A stretch of 64,000 nucleotides of DNA, from NCBI GenBank assembly GCA_963849635.1, contig CAWKIA010000018.1:186001-250000 (forward strand), in the 5' to 3' direction. Under the pieces are notes generated by a model, which saw nothing but the letters and a program-made list of their open reading frames with translations, was not told the origin of the DNA and did no database searches. This document shows positions 1 to 9,293 of this stretch, piece by piece. Source of the DNA: CAVRUD01 sp963849635 (lineage in GTDB: Bacteria > Chloroflexota > Chloroflexia > Thermomicrobiales > UBA6265). Each line of letters starts with the position of its first letter. Positions within the stretch are counted from its first letter, which is position 1. Made by a program: the position numbers and the translations under genes.

Positions 1-31
1 ACTACTTGCGACCGGACCTGGAGTCAACCGC

Positions 32-643
32 GTGGAGACAGGGCATCGCCGGCTCGGCGTTCTCGGAGGCACATTCGATCCGGTTCACCACGGCCATCTC
101 ATCCTGGCGTCGGAACTTCGCGCGGCACTCTCATTGGACACGGTCTTGATCGTCCCTAACGCGCGCTCGCCGTTCAAACCTGGCGAGTTGATCACGTCGG
201 GTGATCACCGGGCGGCCATGCTCAAGCTGGCTGTGTGCGACACGCCCTGGCTGGAGCTATCGACCATCGAACTAGACCGCGGCGGCGTGTCCTACACCGT
301 GGACACCCTGGGAGCGCTCAGCCTGATGCATCCGGCGGCAACGCTCGTCTTCCTGATGGGTGCTGATTCACTGATTGATCTGCATCGCTGGCGTCAACCG
401 GCCGAAATCGTGCGTTTGGCGGAGATCGGGGTTGCGTCGCGCCCGGGATACCCTGTGGATGTTGATGCGGTCGTCGATCAGATCCCGGCGGCCCAAGGAC
501 GCATCGCTGTGGTGCCGACTCCGCTGATTTCAATTTCAGGGACCGATATTCGGAACCGCGTAAGTACTGGGCGACCGATCGCCTTCCACGTTCCGCCCGC
601 GGTCGAACGCTACATTCGCGAACAGCGGCTCTACCTCGATTGA
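32..643 (+). CDS. nadD: Nicotinate-nucleotide adenylyltransferase
   Basis: Transfers AMP from ATP to nicotinate mononucleotide to give deamido-NAD, the penultimate step of NAD synthesis, in the cytoplasm. The 203-residue product has the nucleotidyltransferase signature GGTFDPVHHGH at residues 12-22 and the C-terminal ISGTDIR motif near residue 170, both standard for NadD; length is normal for the family. The start is a GTG, and only 31 bases of the window precede it, so the upstream gene cannot be seen. It is followed after about 130 bases by secD on the same strand. No frameshift. Assignment is firm. Confidence 0.95.
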   Translation: METGHRRLGVLGGTFDPVHHGHLILASELRAALSLDTVLIVPNARSPFKPGELITSGDHRAAMLKLAVCDTPWLELSTIELDRGGVSYTVDTLGALSLMHPAATLVFLMGADSLIDLHRWRQPAEIVRLAEIGVASRPGYPVDVDAVVDQIPAAQGRIAVVPTPLISISGTDIRNRVSTGRPIAFHVPPAVERYIREQRLYLD

Positions 644-773
644 TTACCCTGGAAGCGCAGACCTATACTGCGGCCTGCACAGCCCGCCAAGTCGCGGGCG
701 ATCGTTCGATGTTTACAGGACGTTGGCCCGGCTCGGGCCAATCATCGCGCCCTGAGAATCTGGAGCCCTTCGC

Positions 774-2257
774 GTGCGCCTCCGGCCCACCCATACCCTC
801 ATCGGCATCATCGTCCTGACCCTTGTTGCCGGTTGGCTCGTTGCTCCCAAGGACTTTCTGAACATCTTCGGTCTGAAAGATGAGGTCTATGTCCATGAGG
901 GCCTCGATCTCCAGGGTGGACTCCAGGTCCTCCTCGAAGCCGATCCTCCGAATGGCGAAGATATTTCCTCCGACGCGCTCACCGGTACCCGCGACACGAT
1001 CGAGAAGCCGCGTCAATGAACTCGGTGTCAGCGAGCCGCTCATCCAGACCCGCGGTGACAACCAGATCATTGTTGAGCTCCCCGGCGTCTCCGATCCCGA
1101 ACAGGCGGTGAATGTCATCAGGGAGACCGCGCTCCTCGAGGTCGTCGATCCCGCTGGCGCCTTCGTCCAGGACGGCATGATCGTCGAAACCTCGTTGGGC
1201 GGTCCGGACGATGTCTTGTCTGACGGCACGCCCGAGGCAACACCGGCTGCGACTCCGGTCGACGGCTCAACGCCGGTGACAGCCGCGACACCCGAGGCTG
1301 AAGTCGCTGCCAGCCGCGGCCGCCACCACCGATGACCCCAACATTCCCGGTCCATTTACGACGATCATCACCGGCGAAAACTTCAACGACGCCTTCGTCA
1401 CCCAGAGTGCGACCGGACAGTATGTGGTCGGGTTCGAACTCGACGGCGACGGCGCTGACGCCTTCTACGAATTCACCAGCCAGAACATCGGACGGCAGAT
1501 GGCCGTCGTCCTCGACAAAGAGGTCATCTCCGCACCGGTCATCAACGCCGCCATCTCCTCCCAGGGGACGATCGAAGGGCCACCGCTGACCGAGGTCGAA
1601 CAGTTGGTCGTCCAACTGAAGGCCGGTTCGCTTGACGTGCCGTTGAACGTGATCTCGTCCCGAACCGTTGGCCCGACGCTTGGCCAGGAAGCGATCGACC
1701 GCTCGATCATCGCCGGTCTGGTCGGCCTCAGCGCGGTCGCCCTCTTTATGATCATCTACTACCGGCTGCCAGGTTTGCTCTCCGTGGCGGCACTCATTAT
1801 CTACACGATGGTAGTTTTTGCTCTGTTCAAGGTCATCCCGGTCACATTGACGCTGGCCGGAATCGCGGGGTTCGTCCTCTCGATCGGCATGGCTGTCGAC
1901 GCCAATGTGCTGATCTTTGCCCGGCTCAAAGAAGAGTTGCGCACCGGCCGGCCGCTCCAAAACGCCATCGAAGCGGGATTTGACCACGCCTGGCCGTCGA
2001 TCCGCGACTCGAACATCTCGACCATGATCACCTCGGCCATCCTCTACTGGTTCGGCAATTACACCGGGGCATCGATCATCAGCGGATTTGCCTGACCCTG
2101 TTCATCGGTGTGGCCATATCGATGTTCACCGCGATCACGGTGTACCCGCACATTCCTGCGCCTCATCGTTGGGCACGGCATCGCCACGAACCACTGGTGG
2201 TTCGCGGTCGATCGGAAGGAGCTGCGCCTCACGGCTGCGCTGGCCACCGGCGACTAA
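774..2257 (+). CDS. secD: Protein translocase subunit SecD (frameshifted in this sequence)
   Basis: SecD is the membrane partner of SecF that uses the proton-motive force to help pull proteins through SecYEG. The N-terminus has one membrane helix followed by GLDLQGG, the P1-domain hallmark. Later come an Ala/Thr/Pro-rich insertion (about 1220-1330), the P1 head, and an RND-type membrane block with GMAVDANVLIFARLKEE and a Trp-Phe-Gly-rich segment. The reading frame changes near 1010, near 1320 and near 2090, always between pieces that align to consecutive parts of SecD, so these are probably sequence errors. The corrected C-terminus ends TAALATGD before TAA at 2257. secF starts 49 bases later, the usual secDF pair. 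Confidence 0.9.
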
Positions 2258-2305
2258 TCCGTTCTCAACCATCCGTACGCAGTGCGAGATCAGAAGGAAC
2301 TCTGG

Positions 2306-3260
2306 ATGACTCACCTGGTTGGCAAGCGATATCTCTGGTTCGCGATCTCCTTGATCGTGATCGTGCCCGGGGTCATCTCGCTTGATCCTGTTCGGACTGA
2401 AGCTGGGCATCGATTTCACCGGCGGTACTCTCTGGGAACTTGAGTTCGAGAGCAAAGTCGATACCGCGGATGTACAAACTGCCTCGCCGACGCTGGCTAT
2501 TCCGGCGCCACCGTCCAGACCAGCTCGGGACGATGGCGGCAAAAGTCGATCCTGATCCGGATGGAAGAGATCCAGCAGGGGTCTCCGGAGAAGTTAGCGC
2601 TCCAGACCACGTTGACGAATCGGCTCGGGCCTTCCGAGAGTTGCAGATCGAGAGCATCGGCGCGTCGGTCGGCAACTCCATCCGAAATCGGGCGGTCTTG
2701 GCCGTCGGACTCGCCTCGATCGGCATCTTGCTCTATATCGCCTACGCCTTCCGCAATACCCAGAATCCATTCCTGTATGGCATTTGCGCGCATCATCGCC
2801 ATGCTTCACGATGTCCTGGTTGTCGTCGGGTATCTTTTCGATTCTGGGAGAGATCGCTGATGTTGAGATCAATGCCCTTTTCGTCACCGCCTTGCTGACG
2901 GTCATCGGCTTCTCTGTGCACGACACGATCGTGGTCTTCGACCGCATCCGTGAGAACCTCTCTCACGGAACCTCGCCGAACTTCGAAGAGACGGTCAATT
3001 ACAGCCTGGCGCAGACGATTGTCCGTTCGATCAATACGTCCGTTACCGTCACACTGACACTGCTCGCGCTCTTTCTTTACGGTGGTGAAAGTACGCGGGA
3101 GTTCGTGCTCGTGCTTCTCATCGGCGTGGTCTCCGGTACCTATTCGTCGATATTCAACGCTAGCCAGCTGCTGGTCGCATGGGAAAACGGCGAGATTCAG
3201 CGGTTTTTTGGTCGCTTAGTTGGCCGCGGCGAAAAGGCTGCGGTTGCGCCATCGCGGTGA
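2306..3260 (+). CDS. secF: Protein translocase subunit SecF (frameshifted in this sequence)
   Basis: Second half of the SecDF export motor. ATG at 2306 follows AGAAGGAA by about 7 bases and gives MTHLVGKRYLWFAIS, a cytoplasmic stub plus membrane helix. The family motif GIDFTGGTLWE appears near 2410, and the RND core with IGFSVHDTIVVFDRIREN lies near 2900-2960. The frame changes near 2385, somewhere in 2480-2550 and near 2790-2840. The C-terminal half (2784-3260) is clean, with the last helices and a short basic tail ending GEKAAVAPSR. Size is about 318 residues, normal for SecF. It is transcribed after secD, presumably in one operon. Confidence 0.9.
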
Positions 3261-3365
3261 CGCGGAAGGTAGGGCAATTACGGGGGCGTCTTCTTCCGAC
3301 GAAGCGCACTAGATGGCAACATGTGCGTGTACGGTGTCAACGTCGCGATGGTACACTCTCGTGCC

Positions 3366-3396
3366 GCGTGCGGACCCAAGGGGTGGGTCCGCACGC
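3366..3396. terminator. Hairpin downstream of secF
   Basis: A perfect 13-bp inverted repeat, GCGTGCGGACCCA and its complement, with a 5-base loop AGGGG. It lies about 105 bases after the secF stop and 140 bases before hppA. There is no T-run after it, so it is only a possible terminator or RNA-stabilising hairpin. The remaining spacer on either side shows nothing else convincing. Confidence 0.45.
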
Positions 3397-3534
3397 GTTC
3401 TGATGATCTCCTCGCTGCCTTGATCGTGAACACGTCGCGCCGGTGTCGGACACCGCCCGCGTGCTCCAGGGTGCGGCCACAGCGGGAGACAACCGCATTC
3501 GGGCTTTCGGATGCGGGGTGTTGAGGAGGGGGAC

Positions 3535-5692
3535 TTGGACGAACGTATTCTCTATACCCTGCCGGTCATAATTTTCGGCATCGTAGCTATCGCGTTCGCC
3601 GCCTGGCTGGCAAGGGACGTGATGGCTAAGGATACCGGAACGGCCAGCATGCAGGACATTGCGAACCGGATTTTCCAAGGCGCCCTCGCCTATCTCAACC
3701 GCCAATACCGCACGATCGGCGTGCTTGCCGTTTTCGTTGCAGTCCTCATCGGCGTGCTGGTCGCGACCTTTGAAAAGGAGCACGAAGTCGCTCGCGGCGT
3801 GATCACGTCGATCGCCTTCCTCTTTGGAGCGGCCCTTTCTGGCCTGTCCGGGTTCATCGGCATGTACGTCGCCGTGCGGAGCAACGTCCGTACAGCGGCG
3901 GCCGCTCGGCGCTCCCTGGGTGAGGCGCTGACCGTAGCGCTTCGCGGTGGCGCGGTGTCTGGTTTCCTCGTGATTGCCCTTGGGCTCGTGGGCGTCATGA
4001 CGATGTATTACCTCGTCTATTTCGTCGCCGAAGGCGCCTACCCCGCCGTCGCCGAGACGCCATTCTGGATCGTCGGATTCGCGTTCGGCGCTTCGTTCGT
4101 CGCCCTCTTCGCCCAATTGGGTGGCGGTATCTATACCAAGGCCGCCGATGTCGGTGCGGACCTGGTCGGTAAGGTCGAGGCCGGCATTCCTGAAGACGAT
4201 CCACGCAATCCCGCGGTCATCGCCGACCTCGTCGGCGACAACGTTGGTGACTGCGCCGGTCGCGGCGCCGACCTATTCGAGTCATCCGCCGCCGAAATGA
4301 TCGGCGCCATGATCCTAGGCGTGGCGCTATTCCAGGCATCTGGTGGAGATCCTGAACTCAGGTGACGTCGCCTGGATTTTCTTCCCGTTGGTCCTGGCGG
4401 CATTCGGATTGCTCGCGTCGATCGTCGGCGTCCTCGCCGTTCGGCCGGGGCTCACGCCTCGTGACCCAATGGGGGAGCTCAACAAGGGCTACTACGTCGT
4501 TGCGGCACTATCGGCGGCGTTCCTCTTCCTCGTCTGCTGGTGGATGTTGCCGTACGGCTGGGTCGAGTACGCATTCTGTGGCTTGATCGGTATCGCCACC
4601 TCGATCGCGTTTATCTACATCACGCAGTACTACACGTCGGGTGCCTGGCGACCGGTCAAGCAGATCGCGGAGGCGTCCAAGACCGGCCCAGCAACGAACA
4701 TCATCTCTGGCATCGCCGTCGGCTTCGAGACGACCGGGCTCCCGGCTCTCACCATCGCCGCCGCCCTGCTCGGGTCGTACTACATTGGAGACACGGTCGA
4801 CTTCGAAACCGCCGCTGGCGCGTCTGGCGGCATCTTCGGCACCGCTGTGGCGACGATGGGCATGCTCATGTCCGCCGCCTACATCCTGGCGATGGACTGC
4901 TTCGGCCCGATCACCGACAACGCCGGTGGCATCGTCGAGATGTCTGACGCTCCGGAGGAAGTCCGAAACGTTACTGACGCCTTGGACTCGGTCGGAAACA
5001 CCACGAAGGCACTCACAAAGGGCTATGCCGTCGGTTCGGCCGCACTCGCCGCCTTCCTGCTCTTCTCCGCGTTCATCGATGAGGTCGATCGGTTCAGCGA
5101 CGAAGCTGTCGCCCGTGTGGTCAACCTGGCGGAGCCGAAGGTCTTCGTCGGCGGACTGATCGGCGCAACGCTCGTCTACGTCTTCGCGTCGTTGGCAATC
5201 CGCGCCGTTGGCGCTGCCGCCGGAGACATGATCGAAGAGGTCCGGCGCCAGTTCCGCGCCGATCCGGGCATCATGAAGGGCACCTCGATCCCCGACTACG
5301 CCCGCTGCGTCGACATCTCGGTCCGGGGAGCGCTCCGCGAGATGATTCTCCCGGGTGCAATGGCCGTCATCGTGCCGGTACTGGTCGGTGTCATCCTGGG
5401 CTGGGAGGCGGCGGCCGGCATGCTGATGGTCGGTACCATCGCCGGCGTTCTGCTGGCCCTGGTGCTCAACAACGGCGGTGGTGCCTGGGACAACGCCAAG
5501 AAGTTCATCGAAGCCGGCGGCCTCGTTGACGCCAACGGCAAGGTGCTTGGTAAGGGCAGCGACGCACACGCGGCAGCGGTTGTCGGAGACACGGTTGGTG
5601 ATCCATGGAAGGACACCGCTGGTCCCTCACTCCACGTGCTGATCAAGCTCCTCGCGACCATCACACTTGTGCTCGCCCCGCTGTTCATCTAG
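3535..5692 (+). CDS. hppA: Membrane-bound proton-translocating pyrophosphatase, K+-independent type
   Basis: Couples PPi hydrolysis to H+ pumping across the membrane. About 719 residues and many membrane helices. The catalytic core DVGADLVGKVEAG...DDPRNPAVIADLVGDNVGDCAGRGADL lies near residues 205-250, and the C-terminal acidic motif VVGDTVGDPWKDTAGPS near 680. The ion-type determinant reads GNTTKALTKG near residue 487: Lys at this place marks the K+-independent subfamily, whereas Ala marks K+-dependent enzymes (known for the family). I chose TTG 3535 because GAGGAGGGG sits 4 bases upstream; ATG 3511 is an in-frame alternative without such a site. One frameshift lies between about 4300 and 4343. 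Terminated by the hairpin at 5720. Confidence 0.93.
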
Positions 5693-5719
5693 TCGAGACT
5701 TCTCAAGCGACGAATCCAC

Positions 5720-5761
5720 GGGAGGGGCGGACCGGCACGACCGGTCCGCCCCTCCCGTTTT
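5720..5761 (+). terminator. Rho-independent terminator of hppA
   Basis: Perfect 16-bp stem (GGGAGGGGCGGACCGG at 5720-5735 with its complement at 5741-5756), loop CACGA, then GTTTT. It lies 28 bases after the hppA stop. Strong intrinsic terminator. Confidence 0.92.
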
Positions 5762-5917
5762 CGGCATCACTTTTCTTTACGGGCGCTCCTGCACCGATTT
5801 GTTGGTCACGAGTATTCGGCGTGCGTGAGACTGCCGCGTGCGGTTGCAAATGAGATGCCTACTCAGTCGACGTTTCTGGCAACAGCGCAAGTGAGTGGGT
5901 CCTTCGTGGAGGTCGAC

Positions 5918-7273
5918 ATGACTGAAGAACAATCCCCAGCAAAGCACATCGGCGTGATCGGCGGAGGAATCGCCGGGCTCACAACGGCCTATCGCCTGGC
6001 CAAAGCCGGTCATCGGGTCTCACTGTGGGAGCGCGATCGGGAAGTCGGCGGGCTCGCCCGCGCGTTTCCCGTCGCGGGCACCTATCTGGAACTTTTCTAT
6101 CATCATCTCTTTCAAAGTGACCGCGATATCGCCTCGCTGATGGACGAAATCGGTATCGGCGAGAAGCTGATCTGGTTGCCATCGAACGTCGGATACTTCG
6201 CCGATGGAAAAATCTGGCCGCTCAACGGCGCTCTTGATCTCCTCAAACTCGGCTTTCTCCCGCTCCATGATCGCATCCGGCTTGGATTGGTGACGGCATA
6301 TCTGCAACGCGTGACGAAATGGCGCTCGTTTGAGCGGGTCACCGCGCACAGTTGGCTGAGGCGCGCCCTTGGAACCCGGGCCTATGAGCGCACCTTTGGC
6401 TCGCAGTTACGGGCAAAGTTCGGGAGTTACTACGATCAGATCGCGATGGTCTGGTTCTGGAACAAAATCTATCTGCGGACGACCTCGCGTCGCTCGCCAT
6501 TGGACCAGGAGAAACTCGGCTACATCGACGGCAGCTTCAAGGTGATCGTCGATCACCTCGCGGCCGAGGCGATTCAGGCAGGCGCTGTGTTGCGTACGGG
6601 CGTCTCCCCTACCGCGCTGACGCGCAGGCCGGACGACACCTGGGACGTGCAACTGGATCGCGATGAGCCACCGGTGCATGTCGATGCGATTGTGGCAACG
6701 ACACCCTCCGCGATCTTGGCCAGAATGGTGCCCGAGCTGCCCGACGACTTCCGGGCGAAACTCGATGCCCTCGAATACGAGGCCGCGATCGTCGCGATCC
6801 TGCAACTCGACCGCCCACTCTCAGACATCTACTGGCTCAACGTCGCCGATCCCGACCTGACCTTTACCGCCGTGATCGAACAGACCAACTTCATCGATCC
6901 CAAGACGTACGGCGGCAAGCGCTTCGTCTATCTCTCGAAGTATCTGGAAACCGACCACGCATTCTTCGCGATGTCGGACGAGGAACTGCTTGCGCGCTAC
7001 GCCGTTGATCTCAAGAAGATCAATCCAGCCTTCGATGCGTCGTGGATCGAGGAAAATTGGGTCTTCCGGGCGCGAGCAGCCCAGCCGATCGTCACCCTCA
7101 ACTACAGCGGCAAGATCCCGCCGCACCGGACTCCGCTACCAAATCTCTACCTGGCTAACATGAGCCAGATCTATCCAGAGGACCGGGGCACCAACTACGC
7201 GGTGCGGCTCGGCAACGAGGTCTCGGCGCTCATCAACGCGGACCTGGCGTCTGGGTCGCCGTGGCGCGGCTAG
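5918..7273 (+). CDS. NAD(P)/FAD-dependent amine-oxidase-like oxidoreductase (protoporphyrinogen oxidase-like fold)
   Basis: A 451-residue flavoprotein with a Rossmann dinucleotide-binding motif at its N-terminus (IGVIGGGIAGLTTAYRLAKAG) followed by ERDREVGGLAR, the second FAD contact of the amine-oxidase/HemY/phytoene-desaturase superfamily. A C-terminal FAD segment (LPNLYLANMSQIYPEDRGTN) is also present. I chose ATG 5918 because TGGAGG lies 6 bases upstream; a longer in-frame start at 5825 has no such support. Substrate cannot be read from the sequence: related Chloroflexota proteins are only called FAD-dependent oxidoreductases, and no heme, carotenoid or nucleotide-sugar pathway genes are adjacent. 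Convergent with the next gene, 7 bases apart. Confidence 0.75.
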   Translation: MTEEQSPAKHIGVIGGGIAGLTTAYRLAKAGHRVSLWERDREVGGLARAFPVAGTYLELFYHHLFQSDRDIASLMDEIGIGEKLIWLPSNVGYFADGKIWPLNGALDLLKLGFLPLHDRIRLGLVTAYLQRVTKWRSFERVTAHSWLRRALGTRAYERTFGSQLRAKFGSYYDQIAMVWFWNKIYLRTTSRRSPLDQEKLGYIDGSFKVIVDHLAAEAIQAGAVLRTGVSPTALTRRPDDTWDVQLDRDEPPVHVDAIVATTPSAILARMVPELPDDFRAKLDALEYEAAIVAILQLDRPLSDIYWLNVADPDLTFTAVIEQTNFIDPKTYGGKRFVYLSKYLETDHAFFAMSDEELLARYAVDLKKINPAFDASWIEENWVFRARAAQPIVTLNYSGKIPPHRTPLPNLYLANMSQIYPEDRGTNYAVRLGNEVSALINADLASGSPWRG

Positions 7274-7280
7274 TGCCGCA

Positions 7281-8186
7281 TCAGACCGCAAGCCACAAGG
7301 ACTGGCCATTTTCGATCTTGTGAGAGATACGGCCGGTGCGGTGCAGATGACTGAGGAACGCGAAGACGGTTGGCTGTAGGAGGTAGAAACCGGCAGCATC
7401 GGTCACCGGAGCCTCAAATGCCCGGAGCACCTGCGCTAGCAGCACTTCCGCAGTCGATTCCTTGGCGCACATCTTTACGATTGTTGCAGCCACATCGAGG
7501 ACAAGGTTCCGGTTGCGTTGAATCAGATCTGACAAAGACTCGACGATTGGGCCATGGCCCGGGACTGCCCACCGGCACGTGACCGCCTCCGCTGTATCGA
7601 GCGCCACGAGGTGGTCGGTCACCGAAAATAGGTACGGGATTCGGTACTTTCCCAGGACCGACTCTGGCAGGACCACATCTGCACAGAAGAAGACATCATC
7701 TACGAGATACCCCACCTGATTCATCGAATGTCCGGCCAGCCCGACTACCTGGATGTCGACGCCGGCGACAGTCATTGGGCCGTGCACGACCAGTTCATCG
7801 ACGGGACTTGCATGCCCAAACAGAAATCCGGTACGAAGCGAGTCCAGCGGGTCCGCCCCTCCGTATAGACTCGATGCTTGCAGCACTGGATAGCGCAGGA
7901 CCGCTTCATCCAACGCCGGTGCGTACACCCTCGCACCGGTGCGCTTCACGATCGCCGTATTCGCGCCGAAGTGATCGGCATGTCCATGTGTGGTCAAGAT
8001 CGCGGTGACTTCGCGGTGGAGCTCATCCCGGACCGCCCTGAGCACCTTCTTGCCATTTGTCTCGCTGACGCCAGTGTCGATCAGGATGATAGAGTCGTCG
8101 CTCCCCAGGATCGCGCCGACATTCACTCCGCCAGGGACAGCATATACACGCTCACCCAGTTGCGTCAGCACCCTAAAGACCTCCAA
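7281..8186 (-). CDS. MBL-fold metallo-hydrolase
   Basis: A 301-residue metallo-beta-lactamase-fold protein. The metal-binding signature THGHADHFGAN lies near residues 65-75, with a further His in the segment GLAGHSMNQVGY and Asp in FFCADVVLP. The C-terminal third has no recognisable motif and looks helical. Members of this superfamily hydrolyse thioesters, lactones, phosphodiesters or beta-lactams, and nothing here or nearby selects one. It is divergent from pyrB, with a spacer of about 190 bases between the starts, and converges on the preceding FAD oxidoreductase. No frameshift. Confidence 0.82.
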   Translation of the reverse strand: MEVFRVLTQLGERVYAVPGGVNVGAILGSDDSIILIDTGVSETNGKKVLRAVRDELHREVTAILTTHGHADHFGANTAIVKRTGARVYAPALDEAVLRYPVLQASSLYGGADPLDSLRTGFLFGHASPVDELVVHGPMTVAGVDIQVVGLAGHSMNQVGYLVDDVFFCADVVLPESVLGKYRIPYLFSVTDHLVALDTAEAVTCRWAVPGHGPIVESLSDLIQRNRNLVLDVAATIVKMCAKESTAEVLLAQVLRAFEAPVTDAAGFYLLQPTVFAFLSHLHRTGRISHKIENGQSLWLAV

Positions 8187-8372
8187 TGTGATTCCGTCCT
8201 CAGCTAGCGGTCACGATATACTCTTTCGCCAGTCAACACCGCTCCCAGACCGGCGTGGCCACCCCGCAGGTGAATCCATACCCCGCCCATGTGATTCGCT
8301 AACCCGTCTGCCGACCTGCGGCCAGTCCATTCATCGTCGCGCGACGCCGATGGTGACTCAGTGCGAGGAGCA

Positions 8373-9293
8373 ATGACCGTGATCATCCGCCATGTCGTCG
8401 AGGTGGCCCAGTTCGATCGCCCGTGGTTGGAAGCGCTCTTCGACCAGGCTGACGCGATGCGCGATCTGCCGCGATCCGCCCAGCCGCATCGCGGCCGCAT
8501 CCTGGCGACGTTGTTCTATGAACCCTCAACCAGAACCCGCTTGAGCTTCGAGTCGGCGATGCTTCGCCTGGGCGGCAACGTGGTCTCGACCGAAAACGCA
8601 ATGGAATTCTCGTCGGCGATCAAGGGAGAGTCGGTCGAGGACACTATTCGCATTGTCGCGGGGTACGCGGACGCAATAGTAATCAGGCATCACGAGCGCG
8701 GCGCGGCCGCGCGAGCTGCCTCGGTATCACCCGTGCCGATCATCAACGGTGGCGACGGCCCTGGCGAACATCCGACCCAAGCGCTCCTCGATTTCTTTAG
8801 CATCAGGCAGGAGTTGGGCCGGCTAGACGGCTTGAAGGTCGCGCTCGTCGGCGATCTGCGCTTTGGCCGGGCAGTGCGCTCCCTGGCACTTCTCTTCACC
8901 CGCACCCGGGAGACCGAGCTCATCTTCGTTTCCCCATCGGCCACACCGATGGGCGCCGACGTCCGCAATGCGCTCGACCGGCACGGGGTCCGCTATCGGG
9001 ACGAAACTGACTTGAGCAAGGTGCTTCCTGACGTTGATGTTGTCTATCAGACCAGAATCCAGCGCGAGCGATTTGCCACGCCAGACGAGTATGAACAGGC
9101 CCGAGGCGTCTACGTCATCTCCGCCGAATCGCTCGACCTGATGGCCAAGCATGCGGTAATCCTGCACCCGCTCCCCCGCGTTGATGAGATCACCCCCGAA
9201 GTCGACATCGATCCACGCGCGGCCTATTTTCGCCAGGCCCATGGTGGCGTCCTCATCAGGATGGCACTGCTAGACCAACTTCTCACCGTTTAG
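8373..9293 (+). CDS. pyrB: Aspartate carbamoyltransferase catalytic subunit
   Basis: Joins carbamoyl phosphate and aspartate in the committed step of pyrimidine synthesis. The carbamoyl-phosphate loop FYEPSTRTRLSFE lies near residue 48, followed by the 80s-loop-like segment AIKGESVEDT and the HPTQALLDFF motif; the C-terminus has LHPLPRVDEI. About 306 residues, the usual size for PyrB. Start choice is open: GAGGAG at 8365-8370 is only 2 bases before ATG 8373 but 8 bases before in-frame GTG 8379, which is equally plausible. No regulatory subunit pyrI or other pyr genes are visible. Its last codons overlap the end of the opposite-strand MFS gene by 4 bases. Confidence 0.95.
   Translation: MTVIIRHVVEVAQFDRPWLEALFDQADAMRDLPRSAQPHRGRILATLFYEPSTRTRLSFESAMLRLGGNVVSTENAMEFSSAIKGESVEDTIRIVAGYADAIVIRHHERGAAARAASVSPVPIINGGDGPGEHPTQALLDFFSIRQELGRLDGLKVALVGDLRFGRAVRSLALLFTRTRETELIFVSPSATPMGADVRNALDRHGVRYRDETDLSKVLPDVDVVYQTRIQRERFATPDEYEQARGVYVISAESLDLMAKHAVILHPLPRVDEITPEVDIDPRAAYFRQAHGGVLIRMALLDQLLTV

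Noticed and set aside
774..2257. Programmed ribosomal frameshifting in secD or other genes
   Set aside because: Breaks occur at many places in many genes, with no consistent slippery sequence or downstream structure.
4508..5569. A 353-codon minus-strand frame inside hppA
   Set aside because: His/Asp/Arg-rich antisense of a membrane protein; no ribosome site or family.
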